Below are positions 8,836 to 17,098 of a stretch of DNA of 64,000 bases, one piece after another (within the stretch, counting starts at the first letter, position 1; every line of letters begins with the position of its first letter). The position numbers were made by a program, and so were the translations under genes. The notes beneath the pieces were generated by a model, which was given only the letters and a program-made list of their open reading frames with translations, searched no databases and was not told the origin of the DNA. This stretch comes from Selenomonas dianae (GTDB lineage: Bacteria > Bacillota > Negativicutes > Selenomonadales > Selenomonadaceae), in contig NZ_CP128650.1 in NCBI RefSeq assembly GCF_030644225.1, forward strand, positions 1,188,001-1,252,000. Direction: 5' to 3'.

Positions 8836-9885
8836 TTACTCAGAACCCGCCTCCGGCGGGAAAAGTTCATGAATAATTTCATCCGTTGCCGCACGATCCA
8901 TAATCCAAACGGTATCATCATTCCGCGAGAAATCCCCCGGCAACATGATCGTGCGCGGCGGCTCAATGCTCAGCTTCCGAATGACATTGCCGATGTGTAC
9001 GGAGTCAAAGAGTTCCGCGCTCGTTGTGACGTTTTGCTTCAGGATATCCGCAATCATCGGAACTTTGGGAAGTGTGTCAACGCGCAGCAGTTTTGCATAG
9101 AATGCCTTAACAAATTTCTGCTGTCGCTGCGTCCGTCCAAGATCGCCGAGATCGTCGCTCCGATAGCGCAGGTAGTGTTCTGCCCCCTTTCCGTCCAGAT
9201 GGCGATAGCCCTGCCGCATATGGATGAAGAGCTGTGCCTCCGGATCGTCATAGTCCATGTTCTGCTCTACATAGAGGTCAATGCCGCCGACGGCATCCAC
9301 AATCTGAGCAAATGTCACAAGATCGATGATAACATACTGATGGATGGAGATGTCAAACATCTGATTGATGGTCCGCACCATCAGGGGAGCTCCACCGACG
9401 GCATAGACGTTTGCAAGTCTGGTTTCGCCCTTATCCTGTGCCATGGCGACCCATGTGTCACGTGGAATATTGAGAATACGTACCTTCCCGGTCGCGTTCT
9501 CCATGCTGATTAAGAGGATGGCATCGGCACGCTTTTCATCGGCATTGTCCATGTTTACAGACTCATCCAACCCCAGCACAAGTACGTTTGTATAGCCGTC
9601 GAAGCGGACATCGACCGCGCCACGATTTTCCTCCTGTCGGATCAGATATGCTTCGTACATATCTCGCACATCGCGGTATGCCTGCATCCCCCAGCCAATC
9701 ACATAGTAGCCGGCTGTGCAGATAACCGCCATAAGAAAAACGGCGAAGATCAAGCGGATGATGCCCTTCAGAACCGCAATACGGTGTTTGCGCGTGCGCT
9801 CTCTGCGGCGTTTCTTGATATTTTCACGCGAGTTTTCACTCTGTAATTTCGCAGCAAGTTCCTCTGCGTCATATTCCGACATCAT
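8836..9885 (-). CDS. LytR-CpsA-Psr (LCP) family glycopolymer ligase
   Basis: LCP proteins attach lipid-linked glycopolymers to peptidoglycan outside the inner membrane. The 349-residue protein has a basic cytoplasmic N-terminus (KKRRRERTRKHR), one membrane span at about residues 39-66, and an extracytoplasmic LCP domain with KRADAILLISMENATGKV, ILNIPRDT and the conserved arginines of YLRYRSDDLGDLGRTQRQQ. The first or second Met may be the start. It stands at the head of the rsfS-cvfB group. What polymer it moves in this diderm is unknown. Confidence 0.9.
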   Translation of the reverse strand: MMSEYDAEELAAKLQSENSRENIKKRRRERTRKHRIAVLKGIIRLIFAVFLMAVICTAGYYVIGWGMQAYRDVRDMYEAYLIRQEENRGAVDVRFDGYTNVLVLGLDESVNMDNADEKRADAILLISMENATGKVRILNIPRDTWVAMAQDKGETRLANVYAVGGAPLMVRTINQMFDISIHQYVIIDLVTFAQIVDAVGGIDLYVEQNMDYDDPEAQLFIHMRQGYRHLDGKGAEHYLRYRSDDLGDLGRTQRQQKFVKAFYAKLLRVDTLPKVPMIADILKQNVTTSAELFDSVHIGNVIRKLSIEPPRTIMLPGDFSRNDDTVWIMDRAATDEIIHELFPPEAGSE

Positions 9886-9901
9886 CCCCTCCTCTCAACA
9901 T

Positions 9902-10070
9902 TTTAGGAAGCACTGATAAAATGAAGATCTTCCGATTGGCGTAGATTTTTCGTCCGAATAAGGTGGAAAACCGGACGCATAGCAAGGGCTATGTGAAGGA
10001 TTTTCCACCGAAGTGCGGGCAAAAAAGATGGGTCAAGATGGAAGTCCTGAATTTATCAGTGTTTCCTTTA
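9902..10070. mobile_element. MITE-like palindromic element with TTTA target duplication
   Basis: Bases 9,906-10,066 (161 bp) form one long imperfect hairpin. The ends are near-perfect inverted repeats (GGAAGCACTGATAAA and TTTATCAGTGTTTCC), and the central arms GGTGGAAAA / TTTTCCACC with CATAGC / GCTATG also pair. The direct repeat TTTA flanks both ends (9,902-9,905 and 10,067-10,070), as expected for a 4-bp target duplication. There is no reading frame. It lies between yqeK and the LCP gene, which are usually adjacent, so it looks inserted. Confidence 0.7.
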
Positions 10071-10086
10071 TAACATACCACGCCGT

Positions 10087-10662
10087 TTAACGCTGTTCAA
10101 GCAGAAGTTCATTGCGTGCCGTAATGGTATCGGGATGAATGAGCCCGCCCTTCTGTGCAACAAAGAGAATGGACTCCGTAAGCCCGACCAGCATCATCTC
10201 ATCAAGCGACGCCGTACGGGAGAGTTCACGCAGACGCTCCACTTCGGGATAGTCTCTCGACGGTTCGATCATATCCGCATAGTAGATGATCTTGTCGAGT
10301 GCCGTCATATTCGCACCGCCGACCGTATGCCGCCAAACCGCCTGTGCAATCACAGCATCGTTGATACCGTAAACTTCGTAGATCAAATAAGCTCCAATAT
10401 AGGCGTGGAGCAAAAGCGGCATGGCAGACTCGATTTTCCCGATGGGGATCCCACGCTGACGCGCTTCCTTCAGAAGGTCATCCGTCTTATAGACGCGTCC
10501 ACAGTCATGCAGAAGCCCCGCCACACGGGCACGTTCCTCATTCATGCCGAAACGGCGCGCGATCGCGACTGCTGTTTCGGCAACACCGAGCGAATGCCGG
10601 TAACGGCTTGGAGTGAGCTGCTGCTCAAGAATAGCACGCATTTCCTCATAGCTCTTTGTCAT
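10087..10662 (-). CDS. yqeK: HD-domain hydrolase YqeK (probable Ap4A hydrolase)
   Basis: YqeK proteins are HD-fold metal enzymes that cleave diadenosine tetraphosphate symmetrically. The HD signature is visible in RYRHSLGVAETA, GLLHDCGR and HAYIGAYLIYE. It overlaps the end of nadD and follows it as in most Firmicutes. The ATG at 10,662 gives 191 residues. A GTG two codons upstream (10,668) has better spacing to AGGGGG and may be the true start; an ATG at 10,689 is less likely. Confidence 0.9.
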   Translation of the reverse strand: MTKSYEEMRAILEQQLTPSRYRHSLGVAETAVAIARRFGMNEERARVAGLLHDCGRVYKTDDLLKEARQRGIPIGKIESAMPLLLHAYIGAYLIYEVYGINDAVIAQAVWRHTVGGANMTALDKIIYYADMIEPSRDYPEVERLRELSRTASLDEMMLVGLTESILFVAQKGGLIHPDTITARNELLLEQR

Positions 10663-11266
10663 GCTCACGATAGAGCCCCCTATCCTCAATATACTCTTCT
10701 ACCTCAAGTGGCACAAGATGCCGAATGGAAAGCCCGGCACGGATGCGTGCACGGATCGCACTTGAGGAGATCTCCAAATGCGGCGTTGGCAAGACTTGAA
10801 TGTGAGCACGTTCTTCTGCCGTAAATTTTTCTGCGAGCAGGAGTTCATCCAGCGGAACCCCCTGCCGCGTCGCCACGATGAATTGACAGGAGGACAACAG
10901 CCGTTTGGGTTCGTGCCAACGATAGAGATCGTTCATCGCATCCGCTCCGGTGATAAAGAAAAGTTCCACTCCGTTCAATCGTTTTTGAAGCTCTGCAATG
11001 GTATCCACGGTATAAGAAGGGCCTTCACGGCGCAGCTCGATATCCGATACGGAAAAGTACGGATTTTCCCGTATGGCACAATCAGTCATGGCAAGCCGAT
11101 CCTCGGGAGATGCTGCATGAGTTCCATCCTTATGCGGCGGGCGTGCGGACGGAATAAAGAGAATCTCGTCCAAAGGAACGGTCGAGCGCACCATTTCTGC
11201 GGTAATAAGATGTCCCATATGAATGGGATCGAACGTTCCTCCCATGATGCCGATTCGTCTCTTCAT
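10646..11266 (-). CDS. nadD: Nicotinate-nucleotide adenylyltransferase
   Basis: NadD adenylates nicotinate mononucleotide in NAD synthesis. The 206-residue protein begins with the nucleotidyltransferase motif GGTFDPIHMGHL (9-20), has FFITGADAMNDLYRWHEP, and ends with the SSSAIRARI motif equivalent to ISSTxIR. Its ribosome binding site lies in the end of the preceding 49-residue gene, so the two may be coupled. Confidence 0.95.
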   Translation of the reverse strand: MKRRIGIMGGTFDPIHMGHLITAEMVRSTVPLDEILFIPSARPPHKDGTHAASPEDRLAMTDCAIRENPYFSVSDIELRREGPSYTVDTIAELQKRLNGVELFFITGADAMNDLYRWHEPKRLLSSCQFIVATRQGVPLDELLLAEKFTAEERAHIQVLPTPHLEISSSAIRARIRAGLSIRHLVPLEVEEYIEDRGLYREHDKEL

Positions 11267-11272
11267 GTCATC

Positions 11273-11422
11273 TCACCTCACAAGGTTGAGAACCGCAAAT
11301 ACGAGGGCGACGATGAGAAAAAACATGCCACCCGCCAACAGGTAATCGAAAATATCGTGCCGACCTTTTGAAGTTACTGCATATTGGCGCAGTGTACGAA
11401 GATAGCCGATCAGACATCGCAT
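11273..11422 (-). CDS. Small single-span membrane protein, 49 residues
   Basis: A short frame between proA and nadD reads MRCLIGYLRT at its start. It ends in a hydrophobic span (about 28-46, LLAGGMFFLIVALVFAVLN) closed by LVR. It overlaps the last 13 bases of proA and ends 6 bases before the nadD ATG, filling the gap almost exactly. That arrangement, and the membrane span behind a basic N-terminus, support a real gene. The ribosome binding site is weak (GAGAAAAG), so translation may depend on coupling to proA. No function can be assigned. Confidence 0.5.
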   Translation of the reverse strand: MRCLIGYLRTLRQYAVTSKGRHDIFDYLLAGGMFFLIVALVFAVLNLVR

Positions 11423-12708
11423 TCGTTTGTTTCTTTTCTCTGCGGGGAAGGCGTATTTTCGCGTATCTGTCCTTCTCCGTAGACAAGGTATTTCGTACTC
11501 GTCAGAGCATCGAGCCCCATCGGACCACGCACATGGAGCTTCTGCGTGCTGATGCCAATCTCGGCGCCAAAGCCAAACTCAAAGCCGTCGGTAAAGCGTG
11601 TCGAGGCATTCACATAGACGGTCGAGGCATCGACACGTTGCTGGAAAGTATGTGCCGCGCGAATATCGTTGGTAATGATTGTTTCGGAATGTCCCGTATT
11701 GTATTGATTGATATGTGCGATTGCCGCCTCCATATCTGTGACAATGCGAACTGACAGGATGAGGTCGCCGTATTCCGTAGACCAATCCTCCTCACTTGCC
11801 GCTACAATGTCCGAGAGAATTGCACACGTTTTCGGACAGCCGCGCAGTTCTACACCATCCGCATGGAGGATCTGCGCCATCTGCGGAAGAAATTCCTCCG
11901 CAATCCCCTCGTGTACCAGAAGTGTCTCTGCCGCATTGCAGACAGAGGGGCGCGAAACCTTTGCATTTTCCACAATGCGGAGTGCCATCGAAATGTCTGC
12001 TGCACAATCCACATAGATATGACATATACCTGCCCCTGTCTCTATGACAGGGACGGTACTGTTTTCGACAATGCGGCGAATCAGTCCCGCTCCGCCGCGC
12101 GGGATGATGACATCGAGCAGTCCTGTCAGATGCGTCATGACATCGACGGCAGCACGCTCCTTCATCGCAAGCAGTTGGATTGCTCCCTGCGGAATCCCTG
12201 CCGTATAGGCAGCACGCGAAAGCACCTTTGCGATGGCAAGATTCGATCGAAGGGCATCCGAACCTCCGCGCAGGAGGACTGCGTTCCCGGATTTCAGACA
12301 GAGTCCGATCGCATCCGCTGTCACATTCGGACGTGCTTCGTAGATGATACCGACCACACCGAGTGGTACGCGCATACGACGGATCTCAAGCCCGTTCGGA
12401 CGGCGCACCGAATAGTCCTCTCTCCCCAGTGGGTCAGGGAGAGCAGCAATCAGACGAAGCCCTTCTGCCATGGAGGAAATGCGCTCCTCATTAAGGCGCA
12501 AACGATCCAGATAGGAGGTACGCATTCCCGCAGCGGTTGCTTCCTCGACATCCGCTGCATTTTCATGGAGGATTCTGCCTCTGTGCGCCATCAAGGCATC
12601 CGCCATCACGCAGAGGGCTTCGTTCCGTGCATCCGTCCGAAGTGTCGAAAGTCGATAGGAGGCAGACTTTGCTGCCTCTGCCTGCGTACGAATCTCTTGC
12701 TCGAACAT
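11410..12708 (-). CDS. proA: Glutamate-5-semialdehyde dehydrogenase (gamma-glutamyl phosphate reductase)
   Basis: ProA reduces gamma-glutamyl phosphate with NADPH in proline synthesis. The 432 residues are full length. Family segments include PLGVVGIIYEARPNVTADA, KSGNAVLLRGGSDA, the active-site cysteine region KVSRPSVCNAAETLLVH and TEFGFGAEIGIS-like DGFEFGFGAEIGISTQKLH near the C-terminus. It starts 11 bases after proB and is part of the long leftward cluster running from rplU. Confidence 0.96.
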   Translation of the reverse strand: MFEQEIRTQAEAAKSASYRLSTLRTDARNEALCVMADALMAHRGRILHENAADVEEATAAGMRTSYLDRLRLNEERISSMAEGLRLIAALPDPLGREDYSVRRPNGLEIRRMRVPLGVVGIIYEARPNVTADAIGLCLKSGNAVLLRGGSDALRSNLAIAKVLSRAAYTAGIPQGAIQLLAMKERAAVDVMTHLTGLLDVIIPRGGAGLIRRIVENSTVPVIETGAGICHIYVDCAADISMALRIVENAKVSRPSVCNAAETLLVHEGIAEEFLPQMAQILHADGVELRGCPKTCAILSDIVAASEEDWSTEYGDLILSVRIVTDMEAAIAHINQYNTGHSETIITNDIRAAHTFQQRVDASTVYVNASTRFTDGFEFGFGAEIGISTQKLHVRGPMGLDALTSTKYLVYGEGQIRENTPSPQRKETNECDV

Positions 12709-12719
12709 ACTCCACCGCC

Positions 12720-13844
12720 TTATATCATCAGAACCATATTATCCCGATGGATGATTTCCTCATGTGCCACATCTGCTACGAGATCATGGAACTCCGTTGT
12801 CCGGTGTCCCATGAGCCGGGTGACATTCGATGCGTCATATGCCGCAATTCCACGGGCAATTTCCTGCCCTGTCGGGCTGAGGACACGTACGGTCTCCCCT
12901 GCTGCAAAATCGCCGTAGACGGAAGTCACACCAACCGCTAACAGACTTGCTCCACATTGCATGGCGGCGATACATCCGGCATCAACAGAGATCTCTCCTG
13001 CAAGCCGCTTACCGAATGCAAGCCAGCTCTTGCGTGTTCTCAGATGTGCTTCACGCGCGGGAAAGAGTGTTCCGATCTCTTCCCCGCGCAGGATGGAACG
13101 GATGATACCGTCCTCATCCCCACGCGCAATCACCATTGTCACCCCGGCGTTCTGGGCAATCTTGGCAGCTTCGATCTTGGTCTGCATACCGCCTGTTCCC
13201 TGCGCAGAGCCGGCACCACCGGCAATCCTCTCGATTTCCGGCGTGATCTCTGAAATCTCTGAGATGAGCCGTGCTGCCCCATCTGTGCGCGGGTTCGCCG
13301 TATAGACGCCGTCAATATCCGAAAGGATGATGAGCGCATCCGCATCAACAAGCGCGGCGACGACAGCCGACAGATTATCATTGTCCCCGATCTTGATCTC
13401 GTCGACGGCAACGGCATCGTTTTCGTTGATGACAGGAATGACGTTCATCCCGAGAAGTGCAAGAAGTGCATTACGCGAGTTCATATACTGGTGGTGACGT
13501 GCAGCATTCTCCTTTGTGAGGAGGACCTGTGCCATTGTCCGCCCGTATTCGTGAAAGAACTTTTCATAGATGTGCAGAAGTGCGCCCTGCCCAATTGCGG
13601 CAAGTGCCTGCCGCGCAGGAATGTTTGCGGGACGCTCCTTGAGCCCGAGCGTGTTCATCCCTGCGGCAATCGCGCCGGAGGAAACCAGCAGGATGTCCTT
13701 CCCTTGATTTGCCTCATCAATGAGTTCGCGTACGAGATGATCCATGCGATGAAGATTCATCCCGCCCGACGGATGTGTGAGGGTACTCGTCCCCACCTTG
13801 ACGACAATGCGTTTTGCCTCACACAGACGCGCTCTTGCATTCAT
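12720..13844 (-). CDS. proB: Glutamate 5-kinase
   Basis: ProB phosphorylates glutamate, the first step to proline, and is normally feedback inhibited by proline. The 374 residues comprise an amino-acid-kinase domain (IVVKVGTSTLTHP at the N-terminus, VPVINENDAV and GDNDNLSAVVAALVDAD in the middle) and a C-terminal PUA domain from about residue 280 (SWLAFGKRLAGEISVDAG). The start overlaps the yhbY stop by 4 bases. Confidence 0.96.
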   Translation of the reverse strand: MNARARLCEAKRIVVKVGTSTLTHPSGGMNLHRMDHLVRELIDEANQGKDILLVSSGAIAAGMNTLGLKERPANIPARQALAAIGQGALLHIYEKFFHEYGRTMAQVLLTKENAARHHQYMNSRNALLALLGMNVIPVINENDAVAVDEIKIGDNDNLSAVVAALVDADALIILSDIDGVYTANPRTDGAARLISEISEITPEIERIAGGAGSAQGTGGMQTKIEAAKIAQNAGVTMVIARGDEDGIIRSILRGEEIGTLFPAREAHLRTRKSWLAFGKRLAGEISVDAGCIAAMQCGASLLAVGVTSVYGDFAAGETVRVLSPTGQEIARGIAAYDASNVTRLMGHRTTEFHDLVADVAHEEIIHRDNMVLMI

Positions 13845-14140
13845 AGTTCGATCCTTGGCTTATCAAAGTTGCGTCGGAAGAGAATACCATTTCTGCCGAT
13901 GACCTGCACGAGGTTCGCGTCTGCCCGCTCCGCAAGAACTGTAATGGCATCCGCAGGGTCATCGGGTGCGTTTTGCAGAACGCGCACCTTGATGAGCTCA
14001 CGTTTTTTGATCGCCTCACGAGCTGAGGCAACAACGGTCGGCGTTACACCTTCCTTGCCGATCATGACGATGGCCTCCTCTGTCATGCCGAGTGAACGCA
14101 GTTTCCGAATCTGCTTACCGGTCAGAGAGTTTCGCAGCAA
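13841..14140 (-). CDS. yhbY: YhbY family CRM-domain RNA-binding protein
   Basis: YhbY is a small ribosome-assembly RNA-binding protein with one CRM domain. The 99 residues show LTGKQIRKLRSLG, VMIGKEGVTPTVV (the GxxG-type loop) and IKVRVLQNAPDD. It lies between obgE and proB, close to obgE as in many Firmicutes, consistent with a shared role in large-subunit assembly. Confidence 0.92.
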   Translation of the reverse strand: MLRNSLTGKQIRKLRSLGMTEEAIVMIGKEGVTPTVVASAREAIKKRELIKVRVLQNAPDDPADAITVLAERADANLVQVIGRNGILFRRNFDKPRIEL

Positions 14141-14153
14141 AGTTCTTCCCCCA

Positions 14154-15437
14154 TTAATCTTGATAGTCGAATTCCATATCTCCGATATGAACCGTCATTC
14201 CTTCTTTGATGCCGCGTTCACGCAGCTTTTCATCCAACCCTTTTAATCGCCAGATGTACTGAAAGCGGCGTACTGCCTCGTCATTGTTGAAATTTGTCAT
14301 TGCAACAAGTTTTTCAAGTGCCTTACCGGATACGACAAAATCCCCCGCATCGTTGCGTGAAATCGTGACCTTCTCATCATCCTCTGCATTCTGATCGAAA
14401 ACAGCAACGTCCTCTTCTGCCGCCTCCGGTTCCGGAACATATGCATCGAGCCATGCGCCGACGTGGTCGATCAGTTCCTGCACTCCTGTGCGTGTTGCCG
14501 CAGAGATGGCAAAGAACTCCATGCCCTCCTTTTGGGCGAGTGCCCTAAGACGCGGCAGATGCTCCTCAGCAGACGGCAGATCAATCTTATTTGCTACGAG
14601 AATCTGTGTGCGCTTCGCGATCTTCTCACTGTAACGCGCAAGCTCCTTGTTGATCTTATAATAATCTTCGACAGGATCACGCCCCTCAATGCCGGAAGCG
14701 TCGACAATATGCAGAATCAAGCGTGTGCGTTCTACATGGCGCAGGAAATCGTGTCCCAGTCCGACACCGTCGGCAGCGCCCTCGATGAGACCGGGGATAT
14801 CCGCCATGACGAAACTCTTTTCATAATCCGTCTGCACGACGCCAAGCACAGGTGTCAATGTGGTAAAATGGTAGTCCGCAATCTCGGGTCGTGCCGCAGA
14901 GCACGAGGCTACAAGGCTCGACTTCCCGACACTCGGGTAACCAACGAGGCCGACATCTGCGAGGAGTTTCAGCTCCAAGCGCAGCTTGCGGCTCTCTCCC
15001 GGTTCACCAAACTCGGCAAAGGACGGCGCACGGTTTGCCGCATTTGCAAACTTTGCGTTTCCGCGCCCTCCACGCCCGCCATGTGCAATGACTGCCTCCA
15101 TTCCAATCTCTGTGAGATCGGCAAGCACCTCTCCCGTCACCTCATCTGTCACAATCGTCCCCGGCGGGACATCGACATAGAGATGTGGGGCATTCCTGCC
15201 ATACTGGTTCTTATACTCTCCGTTTTCTCCATTTTTCGCAGTAAATTTACGATGGAAACGAAACGAGAGGAGCGTATTCAGATTGCGGTCGGCGCGAAAG
15301 ACGACATCTCCACCGCGTCCGCCGTCTCCACCGGACGGACCACCCTTCGGCATAAATTTTTCATGGCGGAATGCGGATTTTCCATGTCCGCCGTCTCCCG
15401 CCTTCACCGCGATCTGTGCGCGGTCAATGAACTGCAT
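14154..15437 (-). CDS. obgE: GTPase ObgE/CgtA
   Basis: Obg is an essential GTPase in 50S assembly and stress control. The 427-residue protein has the glycine-rich Obg domain (1-158; GGDGGRGGDVVFRAD), a G domain with the P-loop GYPSVGKSSLVAS, switch II DIPGLIEGAADGVGLGHDFL and NKIDLPS, and a C-terminal OCT domain after about residue 345. The ATG at 15,437 begins at the family start MQFIDRAQI; the frame extends upstream without homology. Confidence 0.97.
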   Translation of the reverse strand: MQFIDRAQIAVKAGDGGHGKSAFRHEKFMPKGGPSGGDGGRGGDVVFRADRNLNTLLSFRFHRKFTAKNGENGEYKNQYGRNAPHLYVDVPPGTIVTDEVTGEVLADLTEIGMEAVIAHGGRGGRGNAKFANAANRAPSFAEFGEPGESRKLRLELKLLADVGLVGYPSVGKSSLVASCSAARPEIADYHFTTLTPVLGVVQTDYEKSFVMADIPGLIEGAADGVGLGHDFLRHVERTRLILHIVDASGIEGRDPVEDYYKINKELARYSEKIAKRTQILVANKIDLPSAEEHLPRLRALAQKEGMEFFAISAATRTGVQELIDHVGAWLDAYVPEPEAAEEDVAVFDQNAEDDEKVTISRNDAGDFVVSGKALEKLVAMTNFNNDEAVRRFQYIWRLKGLDEKLRERGIKEGMTVHIGDMEFDYQD

Positions 15438-15449
15438 ACGTCCCCCTAT

Positions 15450-15480
15450 AGAAAAGAGCCTGCACCACCAAGGTACAGGC
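15450..15480 (-). terminator. Partial terminator between rpmA and obgE
   Basis: The minus strand carries a hairpin with 9-bp arms (GCCTGTACC and GGTGCAGGC, one G-T pair) followed by TCTTTTC. It lies after the rpmA stop and before obgE, where a leaky terminator would give more ribosomal protein message than downstream message. Confidence 0.65.
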
Positions 15481-15497
15481 ATCCGCATAGAACAAAA

Positions 15498-15800
15498 TTA
15501 AACAGCGGCCTCCGCAAACGGATACACACTGATCTGGCGCTGATGACGCCCTTTGCGCTCAAAGGCAACCTTGCCGTCAATCTTCGCGAAGATCGTATCA
15601 TCTTTGCCGATACCGACATTGTGCCCCGGATGGAAATGCGTGCCGCGCTGACGAACAATGATGCTGCCTGCCGTCACATGCGTACCTGCCTGCTCCTTCA
15701 CGCCAAGACGCTTGGAGTGGCTGTCGCGACCATTGCGAGTAGAGCTGACACCCTTTTTATGTGCAAAAAGCTGCAAATCAAACGAGAACAATCTGTTCAC
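15498..15800 (-). CDS. rpmA: Ribosomal protein L27, with cleavable N-terminus
   Basis: L27 reaches into the peptidyl-transferase centre. The 100-residue protein starts [12 protein letters not shown] before [15 protein letters not shown]. The DLQLF segment matches the Firmicute site that Prp cuts after the phenylalanine (here F12), exposing the functional N-terminus. The prp gene is directly upstream with a 4-base overlap, which supports this maturation. Confidence 0.97.
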   Translation of the reverse strand: MNRLFSFDLQLFAHKKGVSSTRNGRDSHSKRLGVKEQAGTHVTAGSIIVRQRGTHFHPGHNVGIGKDDTIFAKIDGKVAFERKGRHQRQISVYPFAEAAV

Positions 15801-16117
15801 CCCTTTACTTCCTGAATTTGAATACCCTTTGGACTGATCTTTTCAATCTCTGCAAGCCCCATGTACATGGTTCGCAGAATTGCCTCGGTACAATCATTTG
15901 GTGGCTCTGTAAGCCGTACGGTGAGATTTCCGCTCGCTATGTCATAGTTGACGGTACGATGCAGATGCTCCATGATGCCGAGAAGCGCAGACTGGGTCAG
16001 AGCAGACACGCCGGCGCAGACAATATCCTGCCCGTGTTTTGCCGTGCCACTGTGTCCTGTGACACAATACCCCATGATCAATCCATTTTCATTCATGAGG
16101 ATTTCAACCGAAATCAC
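15797..16117 (-). CDS. prp: Ribosomal-processing cysteine protease Prp
   Basis: Prp (YsxB) removes the N-terminal extension of L27. The 106 residues carry both catalytic signatures, GHSG with His22 and [10 protein letters not shown] with Cys34. The gene lies between rplU and rpmA, as in most Firmicutes, and its stop overlaps the rpmA start. Confidence 0.95.
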   Translation of the reverse strand: MISVEILMNENGLIMGYCVTGHSGTAKHGQDIVCAGVSALTQSALLGIMEHLHRTVNYDIASGNLTVRLTEPPNDCTEAILRTMYMGLAEIEKISPKGIQIQEVKG

Positions 16118-16120
16118 GCA

Positions 16121-16432
16121 TTACGCCTCGATCTTCTCGATAACGACCTTCGTGAACGGCTGACGATGCCCCTGACGCTTGCGGTAGTTGGACTTCGCCT
16201 TGTACTTGAAGACCAGGATCTTCTTGCCCTTGCCATGCGCCACGACCTTCGCAGTCACCTTCGCGCCGTCCACCATCGGACGTCCGACCTTGACGCTGCC
16301 ATCGCTTACAACAGTAAGAACCTGATCGAAAACGACAGCCTCGCCCTCGCCCGCCTCAAGCTTCTCCACAAAAATGGTATCGCCCTCAGCGACCTTGTAC
16401 TGCTTGCCGCCCGTCTTTACGATTGCATACAT
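16121..16432 (-). CDS. rplU: Ribosomal protein L21
   Basis: L21 is a 50S protein that binds 23S rRNA. The 103 residues begin [14 protein letters not shown] and end with [16 protein letters not shown], both standard. It is the first gene of the rplU-prp-rpmA-obgE-yhbY cluster and has a long structured leader. Confidence 0.97.
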   Translation of the reverse strand: MYAIVKTGGKQYKVAEGDTIFVEKLEAGEGEAVVFDQVLTVVSDGSVKVGRPMVDGAKVTAKVVAHGKGKKILVFKYKAKSNYRKRQGHRQPFTKVVIEKIEA

Positions 16433-16545
16433 GAAAACACCTCCCTATATGGTTACTCGCCGACTACGGTTCGGTCAGACCGATTACATGACCTCGTCGT
16501 GCGGTTGGGGATGGGCTCACGCCCAAACAGGCTATACGCCTACGT
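16433..16545 (-). promoter_or_regulatory. Probable L21 leader (autoregulatory 5' UTR)
   Basis: About 115 bases of non-coding message separate the predicted start site from rplU. On the minus strand it can fold into several GC-rich hairpins, including GTTTGGGCGTGAGCCC and a paired GGTCTGACC segment, and ends with the GGGAGGTG ribosome binding site. Many Firmicutes carry an L21 leader in this position. The structural match was judged by eye. Confidence 0.5.
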
Positions 16546-16551
16546 TAGAGG

Positions 16552-16580
16552 ATAATAGCATATAAGTGAGTTGCTGTCAA
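16552..16580 (-). promoter_or_regulatory. Sigma-A promoter of rplU cluster
   Basis: TTGACA (16,575-16,580) and TATTAT (16,552-16,557) on the minus strand are separated by exactly 17 bases, near consensus. It should drive the ribosomal protein and obgE-proB-proA-nadD cluster. Confidence 0.88.
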
Positions 16581-16670
16581 CCCTTCGGCAACTTCATGTT
16601 GTGGTGAATCTTCACCAATGAATATTTATGGAATCATACTTCCTTCATAGTTCATTTGGATCTGTTTTTG

Positions 16671-17018
16671 TCAGCCCGGCGGCCATGTGAGCGAACGTCC
16701 GCCAAGCAGATGGAAATGCAGATGTCCGACGGTTTGCCCGCCATCCGCCCCCGTATTCGTCACGAGGCGAAAACCGCCCGCATCAATCCCCAACATACGC
16801 GCAAGTGCAGGAACCACATCGGTCAGAATATGCGCCGCAAGTTCCCGATCCTCTGCGCCGAAGTCCAATACACTCGAAAGATGCTTCTTCGGAATGACGA
16901 GAACGTGCTCCGGCGCCTGCGGGTCGAGATCACGAAATGCGAGCACGGTGTCATCCTCGTATACCTTCGTCGATGGAATCTCCCCATGAGCAATCTTGCA
17001 AAAAATACAATCTGCCAT
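16671..17018 (-). CDS. HIT-family nucleotide-binding protein
   Basis: HIT proteins hydrolyse or transfer nucleoside monophosphates, often from AMP-NH2-type substrates. The 115-residue protein has CIFCKI with a zinc-type CxxC at residues 4-7, FRDLDPQAPEHVLVIPKKH, and the catalytic triad HLHFHLLGG (His99, 101 and 103). It belongs to the Hint-like group. It stands between addA and the rplU promoter and may have its own promoter, with a TATAAT just upstream. Confidence 0.9.
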   Translation of the reverse strand: MADCIFCKIAHGEIPSTKVYEDDTVLAFRDLDPQAPEHVLVIPKKHLSSVLDFGAEDRELAAHILTDVVPALARMLGIDAGGFRLVTNTGADGGQTVGHLHFHLLGGRSLTWPPG

Positions 17019-17071
17019 TTGATTTGCGTCCTTTCATTATATAGTGTATTGGAATATTTCGCGAAAAAGAA

Positions 17072-17094
17072 AATTATTCCTGCTGGAATGGGTA
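17072..17094 (-). terminator. Short terminator after addA
   Basis: On the minus strand ATTCC and GGAAT flank a 4-base loop and run into a T-rich TTTTCTTTTT. The stem is only 5 bp, so termination would be weak. It lies just past the addA stop and closes the repair cluster. Confidence 0.45.
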
Positions 17095-17098
17095 AGTT

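Noticed and set aside
11863-12918. A 351-codon plus-strand open frame opposite proA and proB
   Set aside because: Both minus-strand genes are unambiguous, and the plus frame crosses their boundary with no ribosome binding site or homology.
14463-15815. A 450-codon plus-strand open frame over obgE and rpmA
   Set aside because: It is antisense to two well-supported genes and is rich in residues typical of shadow frames (Cys, His, Arg).
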